From: Holdemanella sp.
Lineage (GTDB): Bacteria > Bacillota_I > Bacilli_A > Erysipelotrichales > Erysipelotrichaceae
NCBI GenBank assembly: GCA_021442845.1
Contig: JABUSD010000415.1
Location: 1-5,571, forward strand
Length of the DNA stretch: 5,571 nt
Direction: 5' to 3'
Shown here: one piece after another, positions 1-5,571 of the stretch
Layout of the letters: the number at the start of each line of letters is the position of its first letter
How positions within the stretch are numbered: the stretch's first letter is position 1
The notes under the pieces: model-generated
Told to the model about the DNA's origin: nothing
Seen by the model: only the letters and a program-made list of their open reading frames with translations
Databases searched by the model: none
Program-made: the position numbers and the translations under genes

Positions 1-2076
1 GGCTTTGCTGTCAACATGTTTTAAATAGACATTGCTTTGTTGAAGCGCTGTTACAATATCGGATAATAGATAATTTCGATCATCGCTATAGATGACAAGC
101 TGTGCTTCATATTGTTTTTCTTCCAGATCATCTTCCCAATATACATTCATCAAACGCTTCTTTTCATTAATGATATTTGGACAATCCGCTCTATGTACTT
201 TTACTCCTTGTCCTTTTGAAATATACCCTAAAATGGAATCCCCTGGAATTGGGCAACAACAATTGGCTAATGTTACTGCCAATGTATCAATGCCTGGTAC
301 AAAGACACCACAGGAAGAAACCTTTGGTCTTCTGACATTGTCATTATTGACATGGCGGATGATTTCTTCATCTTCCAAGACAACCTGTCGATTCTTGACA
401 AGACGGTTGATGACAGCTTCATAGGATAATCGCTTTGTGGCAATTCCTACATAGAAATCATTGACCGTTTTATAGGATAAAGATTGCAGGATCGATTCAA
501 TACGCTTATCCGTTATGATGCCTGGATCGAGATTCTGGCGTTTGAATTCCGCAATCAGCATCTCTTCGCCTTGTTTTGCCATTTCCCTTTCATCAAATAC
601 TTCCTTTTTCTGGAAGAAGTTTCGAATCTTATTGCGGGCGTGTCCACTCTTGACAATCTTTGCCCAGTCCTGACTTGGTCCCTGGGAATTCTTGTTGGTC
701 ATGATTTCCACGACATCCCCAGTCTTTAATGGGGTATTTAATGGAACCATAGCTCCATTGACCTTGGCACCAACGGTCTTATGTCCAACCTCGGTATGGA
801 TACGATAGGCAAAGTCAATTGGAATGGACCCTTGTGGCAAGGCAATTACCTTTCCTCTTGGTGTCAAACAGTAGACATTGGCTTCAAAAATATCCTTTTG
901 AAGCACATTCATATATTCTAGTGGATCTTCACTATCTTCATCGGTCATCATGGAAAAGTCTCTAAACCATGATAGCTTATCCTCTATCTGCTTTTGCTGG
1001 TGTTCATGGGATTGTCCTGGCTTTTCCTTATAAACCCAGTGTGCTGCCACACCGTTTTCAGCTACGGCATCCATCTGTTCAGTACGAATCTGAATTTCAA
1101 AGATGTTTCCATGTTGTGGTTCCACAATGGTTGTATGCAAAGACTGATACATATTTGCCTTTGGCATCGCAATATAATCTTTAAAGCGACCTGGTATTGG
1201 TCGATATGTCGCATGGATATATCCTAATATTTCATAACAGTGCGTTTCGGTATCCGTAACAATACGGATTGCCAGTAAATCAAGAATCTCTTCAAAGCGT
1301 TTGTTCTTTGTGACCATCTTCTTATAGATGGAATAAAAGTGCTTTGAACGACCAAAGATACGATATGGGATATGATATGTATCCAGGATGATTTTGATAT
1401 CTTCAATCATCATATCAACCTGGCTGATTCGATCGGCTTCTCGTTGTTTAACTAAAGCTTTGATATCTTCATATTCCTTTAAATCTAAATATTTAAACGA
1501 TAAATCTTCCAATTCATTTTTAATATTGCTGATACCTAGACGATGGGCAATGGGTGCATATACCGACAATGTTTCATTGGCAATCTTTTTCTGTTTCTCC
1601 GGTTTCATAAACTGCAAGGTACGCATATTATGCAGACGGTCTGCCAGTTTAATCAAGATAACACGGATATCCTTTGCCATCGCAATAAAGATCTTTCTAT
1701 GATTGCTGGCCTGATATTCTCTTTCATCCTTGAATTTGATATTACCAATCTTGGTAACGGCATCCACTAAAGTACAGATCTCTTCACCAAACAATTCTGT
1801 AATTGTTTCATTGGTAACCCCTTCACAGTCTTCCACTGTATCATGTAAAAGTCCAGCTGCGATTGTCTTTGGACCACAATGCAACTGTGAAAGGATATAG
1901 GCTACCTGAATGACATGGATCACATAAGGTTCTCCACTCTTGCGATATTGTCCTTCATGGCATTTATAGGCAAAATCATAAGCTCTTTGAATCAGCTCAA
2001 TATTTTCTGGACGTTTGATATAAGTCTGGATATTTTCCATACACTCTTCAAACGTTACAGCTCTTTTCTCACTCAT
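1..2076 (-). CDS. rel: Bifunctional (p)ppGpp synthetase/hydrolase Rel (RelA/SpoT family), 3' end cut by window edge
   Basis: Makes the stringent-response alarmone (p)ppGpp from ATP and GTP/GDP, and hydrolyses it; cytosolic and ribosome-associated. I translated the frame by hand from the ATG at 2076-2074 to base 1: 692 codons with no stop or frameshift. Domain order is complete except the end. The HD hydrolase shows H54, H78-D79 (LLHDTVED, 76-83) and D146 (LADRLHNMR). The synthetase shows GRSKHFYSIYKKM (242-254), D266 and E327 (EIQIRT). The RFKD motif at 297-300 is the charge type of bifunctional Rel rather than synthetase-only RelA (EXDD). A TGS domain lies at about 400-460, and the cysteine-rich RIS motif NCCCPIPGD at 605-613 with HRADC at 628-632. 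The C-terminal ACT domain begins near 655; family lengths of about 730-740 imply some 35-50 residues lie outside. Start: AAAGGGGTG (2083-2091) sits 6 nt before the ATG. Only 22 bp separate it from apt with no terminator, so co-transcription is likely. Confidence 0.97.
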   Translation of the reverse strand, partial: MSEKRAVTFEECMENIQTYIKRPENIELIQRAYDFAYKCHEGQYRKSGEPYVIHVIQVAYILSQLHCGPKTIAAGLLHDTVEDCEGVTNETITELFGEEICTLVDAVTKIGNIKFKDEREYQASNHRKIFIAMAKDIRVILIKLADRLHNMRTLQFMKPEKQKKIANETLSVYAPIAHRLGISNIKNELEDLSFKYLDLKEYEDIKALVKQREADRISQVDMMIEDIKIILDTYHIPYRIFGRSKHFYSIYKKMVTKNKRFEEILDLLAIRIVTDTETHCYEILGYIHATYRPIPGRFKDYIAMPKANMYQSLHTTIVEPQHGNIFEIQIRTEQMDAVAENGVAAHWVYKEKPGQSHEHQQKQIEDKLSWFRDFSMMTDEDSEDPLEYMNVLQKDIFEANVYCLTPRGKVIALPQGSIPIDFAYRIHTEVGHKTVGAKVNGAMVPLNTPLKTGDVVEIMTNKNSQGPSQDWAKIVKSGHARNKIRNFFQKKEVFDEREMAKQGEEMLIAEFKRQNLDPGIITDKRIESILQSLSYKTVNDFYVGIATKRLSYEAVINRLVKNRQVVLEDEEIIRHVNNDNVRRPKVSSCGVFVPGIDTLAVTLANCCCPIPGDSILGYISKGQGVKVHRADCPNIINEKKRLMNVYWEDDLEEKQYEAQLVIYSDDRNYLLSDIVTALQQSNVYLKHVDSKA

Positions 2077-2098
2077 ATCAAACACCCCTTTCTTCTAT

Positions 2099-2620
2099 TT
2101 ACTCACCTTCATAGTGCGTTAATGATAATGTTTTAATTCCTTTGAATTTTTCAATTCCCTTTAAATCATCCAATTCAATGACAAAGGCAATTCCAGTCAC
2201 AGTTCCACCCATTTTTGTAATCATTTTCACAATGGCTTCAACGGTTCCACCTGTAGCTAATAAATCATCTACAATGACAACCTTCTGTCCTGGTTTAATC
2301 GCATCATAATGCATCTGTAATGTGTCCGTTCCATATTCCAATGCATACGATTCTGAAATTGTCTTTCTTGGTAATTTCCCTGGTTTACGCACTGGTGCAA
2401 ATGGCAATTTACATTCCATCGCAACAGGAATTCCAAACCAGAATCCGCGTGATTCAGGTCCTACAATGACATCAGCTCCCACCTCTTTGACAAAATCGGA
2501 AATCTGTTTTGTCGCATACGCAAAACATTCTGGATTTTCTAGAATTGGTGTAACATCTCTAAACATAATCCCTTCTTTTGGGAAGCCAGGAATACTGGCA
2601 ATGTACTGTTTAATGTCCAT
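2099..2620 (-). CDS. apt: Adenine phosphoribosyltransferase
   Basis: Purine salvage enzyme converting adenine and PRPP to AMP and pyrophosphate in the cytosol. The product is 173 residues, the normal length for bacterial Apt. Seen in the sequence: FRDVTPIL near residues 20-27, the ESRGF segment at 56-60, the flexible catalytic hood with RKPGKLPRKT at 78-87, and the PRPP-binding signature VVIVDDLLATGGT at 114-126 with its two aspartates. The ATG at 2620 has a good ribosome binding site, AAAGGAG at 2627-2633, 6 nt upstream. It follows recJ by 40 bp, a gap that contains its own extended -10 box, and precedes rel by 22 bp. The recJ-apt-rel order is common in Bacillota. No key residue looks missing, and I see no competing interpretation. 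Confidence 0.98.
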   Translation of the reverse strand: MDIKQYIASIPGFPKEGIMFRDVTPILENPECFAYATKQISDFVKEVGADVIVGPESRGFWFGIPVAMECKLPFAPVRKPGKLPRKTISESYALEYGTDTLQMHYDAIKPGQKVVIVDDLLATGGTVEAIVKMITKMGGTVTGIAFVIELDDLKGIEKFKGIKTLSLTHYEGE

Positions 2621-2651
2621 ATTTTTCTCCTTTAAATTTTAAATAATACAT

Positions 2652-2660
2652 ATTATATCA
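2652..2660 (-). promoter_or_regulatory. Extended -10 promoter upstream of apt (internal operon promoter)
   Basis: TGATATAAT (2660-2652), identical to the nine-base recJ box, begins just after the recJ stop codon. The predicted start near 2644 leaves a 24-nt leader carrying AAAGGAG (2633-2627). No good -35 is seen (ATAGCG at 17-bp spacing). It would allow apt-rel to be expressed apart from recJ. There is no terminator between recJ and apt, so read-through is also expected. Confidence 0.55.
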
Positions 2661-4226
2661 TTATTGAAAATAATCGCTATATTTTATTTCATCAATTATA
2701 AAATTTACACTTTGGCGATTCTGATAATAGGAAAGCGATGTTTTTCCTTCTATTGAAGAAATCGGTACACTCTTTTTTTGTCTATCCATTTCACTCTGAC
2801 TGAAATGCATACATATTAATCCAGATTCCAATGTATACTTGCGATGCATTCCCATTTTTAAATCAAATATAGAACGAATCTTTGGATTTACAATTTCAAA
2901 TACAGGTAGTTCAAATCCCATTCCAAAAGGACGTAAACAATCTAAGGATTGAATGGATTCCAGATTAATTTCCATTTCATTGACAGATATTGTCTTCTTT
3001 GGTTCAATCTTCCATTCATAATAATGGATATTTTCTTCTATATAATTTTTAAAATCCAGAAAGGATTCTTCAGCAATGCTGAATCCAGAAGCCTGGGCAT
3101 GGCCTCCAAACGTTTCAAAGTTAGGATATTTTGATAGAAATTCCATACAGTCAAATCCATTGGGAGAGCGCATGCTTGCCTTATAGGAATGATTATTGTT
3201 TGTCATGATAATCACTGGCTTATTTAATTTGGCACATAAAGACCCAGAAGCAAGACCAAGAATGCCTTCATGATAGGTACGATCACAGATTAAGTAGATA
3301 TCCTTATCTTCATGACACTGTTTCATGGCATCTTCTACCATGGAAGTGGATAATTCTTTTCGTTTGTTGTTCAAGCCATCTATCTGCAAGGCAAAATCAT
3401 GAATTGATTTTTCATCTTGACATAGAAAATAACGGACGACATTGTTGACATTGGCAAGATCGGATAAACGTCCTATGGCATTTAACTTTGGCACAATCTG
3501 AAAGCTGATACTTGTTTCATTTAAAATAGGATCATTGCATAGAGAGAAGAAATGAATCTGTTTTGTTGCGTTTAACTTTTCAATTCCCTTTTGAATGATA
3601 GCTCTTGTCTGATTTTTGACAATCATCACATCGCCAATGGAAGCAACAGCTGCACACATTAAATCAAAATCAGTATCCACCCCTAATGCACGTATGCATT
3701 CATAAGCAATACCAGCTCCACATAAATACTGGAAACAATCCTCTAGTAAATCGGGATGCACCAATACATCACAATGTACTTTTTCATCAATGGTATGATG
3801 GTCTGTCACAATGGTTTTCATCCCTAATGTTCTGGCAAAATCCAGGGCATTGTTTGCCTTTACCCCATTATCCACTGTAATAATAGCTGTATAGCCTTTG
3901 GAAGAAGCCATCTGGATAGTACTTTCATGCAATCCATAACCTTCTTTTAAACGATTGGGAATATAGAATCCACAATCTATTCCATATCGCTTCAATCCAT
4001 TCATCATAATCGTTGTTGCCATGATTCCATCACAGTCATAATCACCTGCAATTAAAATCTTTTCATGATTGGATTTCATAGTTTGTATCCTATTGACAAA
4101 TTTCATCATTGTTTCACTTGTAGAAGTGGGATATAATTCTTTCTTTTCTAGCCATTCATTCCATTTGGATGGATCTGGTTCATTAAATGTTAATATTTTC
4201 TTAACTAAACTTGGTAAATTTTTCAT
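2661..4226 (-). CDS. recJ: Single-stranded-DNA exonuclease, RecJ family (DHH/DHHA1)
   Basis: Predicted Mn/Mg-dependent 5'-3' exonuclease on single-stranded DNA, acting in recombinational and base-excision repair. The 521-residue product has the DHH catalytic core: GDYDCDG at 61-67 (D62, D64, D66), TVDNG at 117-121, TDHH at 141-144 and the metal-binding D199 in SIGDV. Then come LNAIGRL (249-254 region), a YHEGILG segment at 318-324 matching the RecJ core, the DHHA1 motif GGHAQASG at 374-381, and an OB-fold stretch with LRPFGMGFELPVF at 431-443. At 521 residues it is shorter than many Firmicutes RecJ proteins (commonly 560-780) and lacks a long C-terminal extension. The ATG at 4226 is the only plausible start: an in-frame TGA lies four codons upstream and the next methionines are residues 40-41. 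No Shine-Dalgarno is visible; an extended -10 box ends 6 nt before the ATG, suggesting a leaderless message. Another DHH nuclease is possible, but motif order and the apt-rel context favour RecJ. Confidence 0.92.
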   Translation of the reverse strand: MKNLPSLVKKILTFNEPDPSKWNEWLEKKELYPTSTSETMMKFVNRIQTMKSNHEKILIAGDYDCDGIMATTIMMNGLKRYGIDCGFYIPNRLKEGYGLHESTIQMASSKGYTAIITVDNGVKANNALDFARTLGMKTIVTDHHTIDEKVHCDVLVHPDLLEDCFQYLCGAGIAYECIRALGVDTDFDLMCAAVASIGDVMIVKNQTRAIIQKGIEKLNATKQIHFFSLCNDPILNETSISFQIVPKLNAIGRLSDLANVNNVVRYFLCQDEKSIHDFALQIDGLNNKRKELSTSMVEDAMKQCHEDKDIYLICDRTYHEGILGLASGSLCAKLNKPVIIMTNNNHSYKASMRSPNGFDCMEFLSKYPNFETFGGHAQASGFSIAEESFLDFKNYIEENIHYYEWKIEPKKTISVNEMEINLESIQSLDCLRPFGMGFELPVFEIVNPKIRSIFDLKMGMHRKYTLESGLICMHFSQSEMDRQKKSVPISSIEGKTSLSYYQNRQSVNFIIDEIKYSDYFQ

Positions 4227-4232
4227 ACGGGT

Positions 4233-4241
4233 ATTATATCA
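4233..4241 (-). promoter_or_regulatory. Extended -10 promoter of recJ, predicting a leaderless mRNA
   Basis: TGATATAAT (4241-4233) is a perfect TGnTATAAT box. Only ACCCGT (4232-4227) lies between it and the recJ ATG, so the usual +1, seven bases after the -10 box, is the A of the ATG. The -35 region falls inside the preceding terminator hairpin and reads CATGTT at 17-bp spacing, which is weak, but extended -10 promoters do not need a good -35. Confidence 0.65.
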
Positions 4242-4242
4242 C

Positions 4243-4271
4243 AAAAGAAAAAGAGAACATGTAGTTCTCTT
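4243..4271 (-). terminator. Intrinsic terminator of ilvE
   Basis: Starting 5 nt after the ilvE stop, AAGAGAAC (4271-4264) pairs perfectly with GTTCTCTT (4258-4251) around the 5-nt loop TACAT. The T-rich tract TTTCTTTT (4250-4243) follows. The stem is short, with three G-C pairs of eight, so termination may be incomplete. The T-tract runs directly into the recJ promoter. Confidence 0.8.
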
Positions 4272-4276
4272 GATTC

Positions 4277-5299
4277 TTATTCAATAACTTGAATCCATCC
4301 TTCTGGTGCAGGAATTCTTCCCATCTGGATTCCTGTTAATGTTTCATATAGCTTTTTGATAACAGGTCCCATTTCATCCATTCCAGATGGTAAGCAGATT
4401 TCTTCTCCATGATCGACAATCTTTCCTACTGGTGAAATAACCGCTGCTGTTCCACATAATCCAGCTTCGGCAAAATCTTTGACTTCATCTAAGAAGACTT
4501 CTCTTTCTTCAACTTCCAATCCACAGTATTCCTTAGCTACATATACCAATGAACGACGCGTGATTGATGGAAGAATACTATCTGATTTAGGTGTTACAAC
4601 TTTTCCATCTTTTGTAACGAATAAGAAGTTAGCCCCACCTGTTTCTTCTACTTTTGAACGAGTCGCTGGATCTAGATACATATTTTCATCAAATCCCTTT
4701 TTGTGGGCATCCACGATATTGCGTAAAGACATCGCATAGTTCAATCCCGCTTTGATATGTCCTGTTCCTCTTGGAGCGGCACGGTCTGAATCCGAAACAC
4801 GAATTGTGATTGGCTTTGCTCCACCTTTGAAATATGGTCCTACTGGTGTCGTAAATACACGGAATTCATATTCATCGGCTGGCTTAACACCGATAACCGC
4901 ATTCTTTCCATACATATATGGACGAATATATAAAGAAGCTCCTGATCCATATGGTGGAACCATATCCGCATTTGCCTTAACGACCTGATAAATCGCATCT
5001 AAGAATTTTTCTTCTGGAATCACTGGCATTTCCAATCCTTCACAGCTTGTGATCATACGTTTTGCGTTCATGTCTGGTCTAAATACAACAATCTTACCAT
5101 CCACTGTACGATATGCCTTCATTCCTTCAAAACATGTCTGTGCATATTGTAGTACACATGCACATTCTGACATTGTTACTGTATCATCGGTAATAATCTG
5201 TCCTTCATCCCATGCACCATCTTTATAATATGATACATAACGATACTCTGTTTTTACATAACCAAATCCTAGGTTACTCCAGTCAATATTCTTTGTCAT
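4277..5299 (-). CDS. ilvE: Branched-chain amino acid aminotransferase, type II (PLP fold class IV)
   Basis: PLP enzyme that exchanges the amino group between glutamate and the 2-oxo acids of leucine, isoleucine and valine; last step of synthesis and first of breakdown. I chose the ATG at 5299 (340 residues), because GGAGG (5305-5309) lies 5 nt before it. The in-frame ATG at 5311 would turn this ribosome binding site into coding sequence (MEDV). Numbered from 5299: IDWSNLGFGYVKT near the N-terminus and FEGMKAYR at 57-64 are typical of the long type II group. The PLP-binding lysine is K183 in GTGHIKAGLNYA. EETGGANFLFV at about 218-228 is the class IV signature, SILPSITRRSL at about 241-251 and GTAAVISPVG at about 283-292 complete the cofactor site, and the end APEGW is usual. 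Length fits type II enzymes (340-365). It has its own promoter and terminator, so it is probably monocistronic. The K-A-G-L-N wording differs from the K-V-G-G-N seen in many homologues, but I recall it in related gut Firmicutes. Confidence 0.97.
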   Translation of the reverse strand: MTKNIDWSNLGFGYVKTEYRYVSYYKDGAWDEGQIITDDTVTMSECACVLQYAQTCFEGMKAYRTVDGKIVVFRPDMNAKRMITSCEGLEMPVIPEEKFLDAIYQVVKANADMVPPYGSGASLYIRPYMYGKNAVIGVKPADEYEFRVFTTPVGPYFKGGAKPITIRVSDSDRAAPRGTGHIKAGLNYAMSLRNIVDAHKKGFDENMYLDPATRSKVEETGGANFLFVTKDGKVVTPKSDSILPSITRRSLVYVAKEYCGLEVEEREVFLDEVKDFAEAGLCGTAAVISPVGKIVDHGEEICLPSGMDEMGPVIKKLYETLTGIQMGRIPAPEGWIQVIE

Positions 5300-5304
5300 A
5301 ACAT

Positions 5305-5309
5305 CCTCC
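5305..5309 (-). promoter_or_regulatory. Ribosome binding site deciding the ilvE start
   Basis: GGAGG on the minus strand, followed by ATGTT and then ATG at 5299-5297. This is a full-strength Shine-Dalgarno at the ideal 5-nt spacing. The upstream ATG at 5311 overlaps this site and has no good site of its own, so the shorter reading frame is preferred. Confidence 0.88.
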
Positions 5310-5335
5310 ATACTTATGTATTTTTTCTAAACCTT

Positions 5336-5364
5336 ATTTTATTCCTACTCTATTTTCATGTCAA
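5336..5364 (-). promoter_or_regulatory. Sigma-A promoter of ilvE
   Basis: TTGACA (5364-5359, perfect -35), a 17-bp spacer, then TAAAAT (5341-5336, five of six matches to the -10 consensus). Transcription should start near 5328, giving a leader of about 29 nt that contains the GGAGG site. No T-box, riboswitch or attenuator fits in so short a leader, so control is more likely at the DNA level. The -35 box overlaps one arm of an inverted repeat (see dyad cluster). Confidence 0.85.
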
Positions 5365-5417
5365 TTTAATATGAAAATATTTCATATAGTATGAAAATCA
5401 ATTTTCATATATTTCAT
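5351..5417. promoter_or_regulatory. Cluster of ATGAAAA/TTTTCAT inverted repeats at and upstream of the ilvE -35 box (candidate operators)
   Basis: Six copies of TTTCAT or its complement lie within 67 bp and form three perfect dyads. Dyad 1 is TATTTTCAT (5351-5359) with ATGAAAATA (5371-5379), 11 bp apart, enclosing most of the -35 box. Dyad 2 is ATATGAAA (5369-5376) with TTTCATAT (5380-5387), 3 bp apart. Dyad 3 is TATGAAAAT (5390-5398) with ATTTTCATA (5401-5409), 2 bp apart. The dyads share half-sites and continue upstream of the promoter. The layout fits binding of a dimeric repressor or activator; the regulator is unknown. The DNA is very AT-rich, so part of the symmetry may be chance. Confidence 0.5.
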
Positions 5418-5430
5418 AAATAGTATTTAT

Positions 5431-5455
5431 TGTATCGTATCAATGATACTATACA
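5431..5455. repeat. 25-bp imperfect palindrome at the left end of the GATAC array
   Basis: TGTAT-c-GTATCA (5431-5442), a central A at 5443, then TGATAC-t-ATACA (5444-5455). Eleven of twelve arm positions pair; only 5436/5450 does not. Copies left of the axis read GTATC (5432-5436 and 5437-5441) and all copies to the right read GATAC, so this is where the repeat array switches orientation. Confidence 0.8.
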
Positions 5456-5571
5456 TCGAAAATGATACTATAAATGATACAATAACGATACAATAATGAT
5501 ACTATAACAAAAAAATGATACAATAATGATACTATAAATGATACAATAATGATACTATAAATGATACAATA
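5444..5571. repeat. Tandem array of 11-12 bp direct repeats with GATAC core, running off the window edge
   Basis: Ten same-orientation GATAC cores begin at 5445, 5464, 5476, 5487, 5498, 5517, 5528, 5540, 5551 and 5563. Steps are 11 or 12 bp except two of 19. Units alternate between ATGATACTATAA (12 bp) and ATGATACAATA (11 bp), giving a 23-bp double unit; one unit at 5485-5495 reads ACGATACAATA. The two 19-bp steps are caused by short insertions (around 5454-5460 and 5503-5515). Stops occur in all frames, so the array is not coding. It lies upstream of the ilvE promoter and continues past base 5571. Spacing close to one helical turn places the cores on nearly the same DNA face, as in arrays bound cooperatively by a regulator, a partition protein or a replication initiator. 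Slippage-driven satellite DNA is the alternative. Its function is unknown. Confidence 0.9.

Noticed and set aside
1..2076. Rel as a pseudogene or frameshifted gene
   Set aside because: I translated every codon; there are no internal stops or frame breaks and all active-site residues are present. The missing end is only the window boundary.
92..2136. Open frames antisense to or in other frames of rel (for example 92-424, 484-729, 969-1227, 1388-1770 and 1915-2136 on +, and 1224-1406 on -)
   Set aside because: The continuous 692-codon Rel frame with all catalytic motifs explains this DNA. The overlapping frames show no domain, no ribosome binding site and low-complexity shadow composition.
2322..4988. 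Plus-strand open frames across apt, recJ and ilvE
   Set aside because: They are antisense shadows of genes with complete motif sets, and no promoter or ribosome binding site supports them.
5400..5414. Possible CodY box: AATTTTCATATATTT matches 12 of 15 positions of AATTTTCWGAAAATT
   Set aside because: ilvE would be a sensible CodY target, but the match lacks the GAAAA half-site, sits far upstream of the promoter (about -72 to -86) and can arise by chance in such AT-rich DNA. The dyads here have GAAAAT and ATTTTC in the opposite order.
5444..5571. CRISPR array
   Set aside because: Units are 11-12 bp with no unique spacers; CRISPR repeats are longer and separated by variable spacers of about 30 bp.
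5444..5571. Repetitive coding sequence
   Set aside because: The 23-bp period is not a multiple of three and TAA/TGA stops recur in all frames.
5444..5571. Omega/ParB-type heptad partition site or plasmid iterons
   Set aside because: The unit length (11-12 bp) and core (GATAC) do not match the seven-base ATCAC-type heptads or typical 17-22 bp iterons, and the flanking genes are chromosomal housekeeping genes. Kept only as an open possibility for the array.

Overview
The window is AT-rich chromosomal DNA from a low-GC Gram-positive bacterium (Bacillota). The basis is strong AGGAG-type ribosome binding sites, consensus sigma-A promoters with TGnTATAAT extended -10 boxes, and the recJ-apt-rel gene order that is common in this phylum. 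The protein wording suggests an Erysipelotrichia-like gut Firmicute. That placement is inference from memory and was not tested by a search. All genes lie on the minus strand, so the operon reads from right to left.

Layout, in the direction of transcription. From 5571 to 5300 is a non-coding region. Its right part is an array of short direct repeats with a GATAC core every 11-12 bp, still running at the window edge. Next come several ATGAAAA/TTTTCAT inverted repeats, then a near-perfect sigma-A promoter. From 5299 to 4277 is a type II branched-chain amino acid aminotransferase (ilvE), closed by a small intrinsic terminator. Directly after the terminator T-tract is an extended -10 box placed so that transcription should begin at or next to the ATG of a RecJ-family exonuclease gene (4226-2661), which suggests a leaderless mRNA. 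A second extended -10 box lies between recJ and apt. Adenine phosphoribosyltransferase (apt, 2620-2099) follows, and 22 bp later a bifunctional (p)ppGpp synthetase/hydrolase (rel, from 2076) that runs off the left edge after 692 codons.

Functionally, ilvE handles branched-chain amino acid transamination. recJ-apt-rel joins DNA repair, purine salvage and the stringent response. Apt and Rel are metabolically linked: Rel consumes GTP/GDP and ATP, and (p)ppGpp is known to inhibit several purine enzymes, including phosphoribosyltransferases in some Firmicutes.

The genes are ordinary housekeeping genes. No unknown multi-gene system is visible. The parts worth a second look are the GATAC array with its orientation switch, the dyad cluster over the ilvE promoter, and the terminator/promoter/ATG fusion ahead of recJ.
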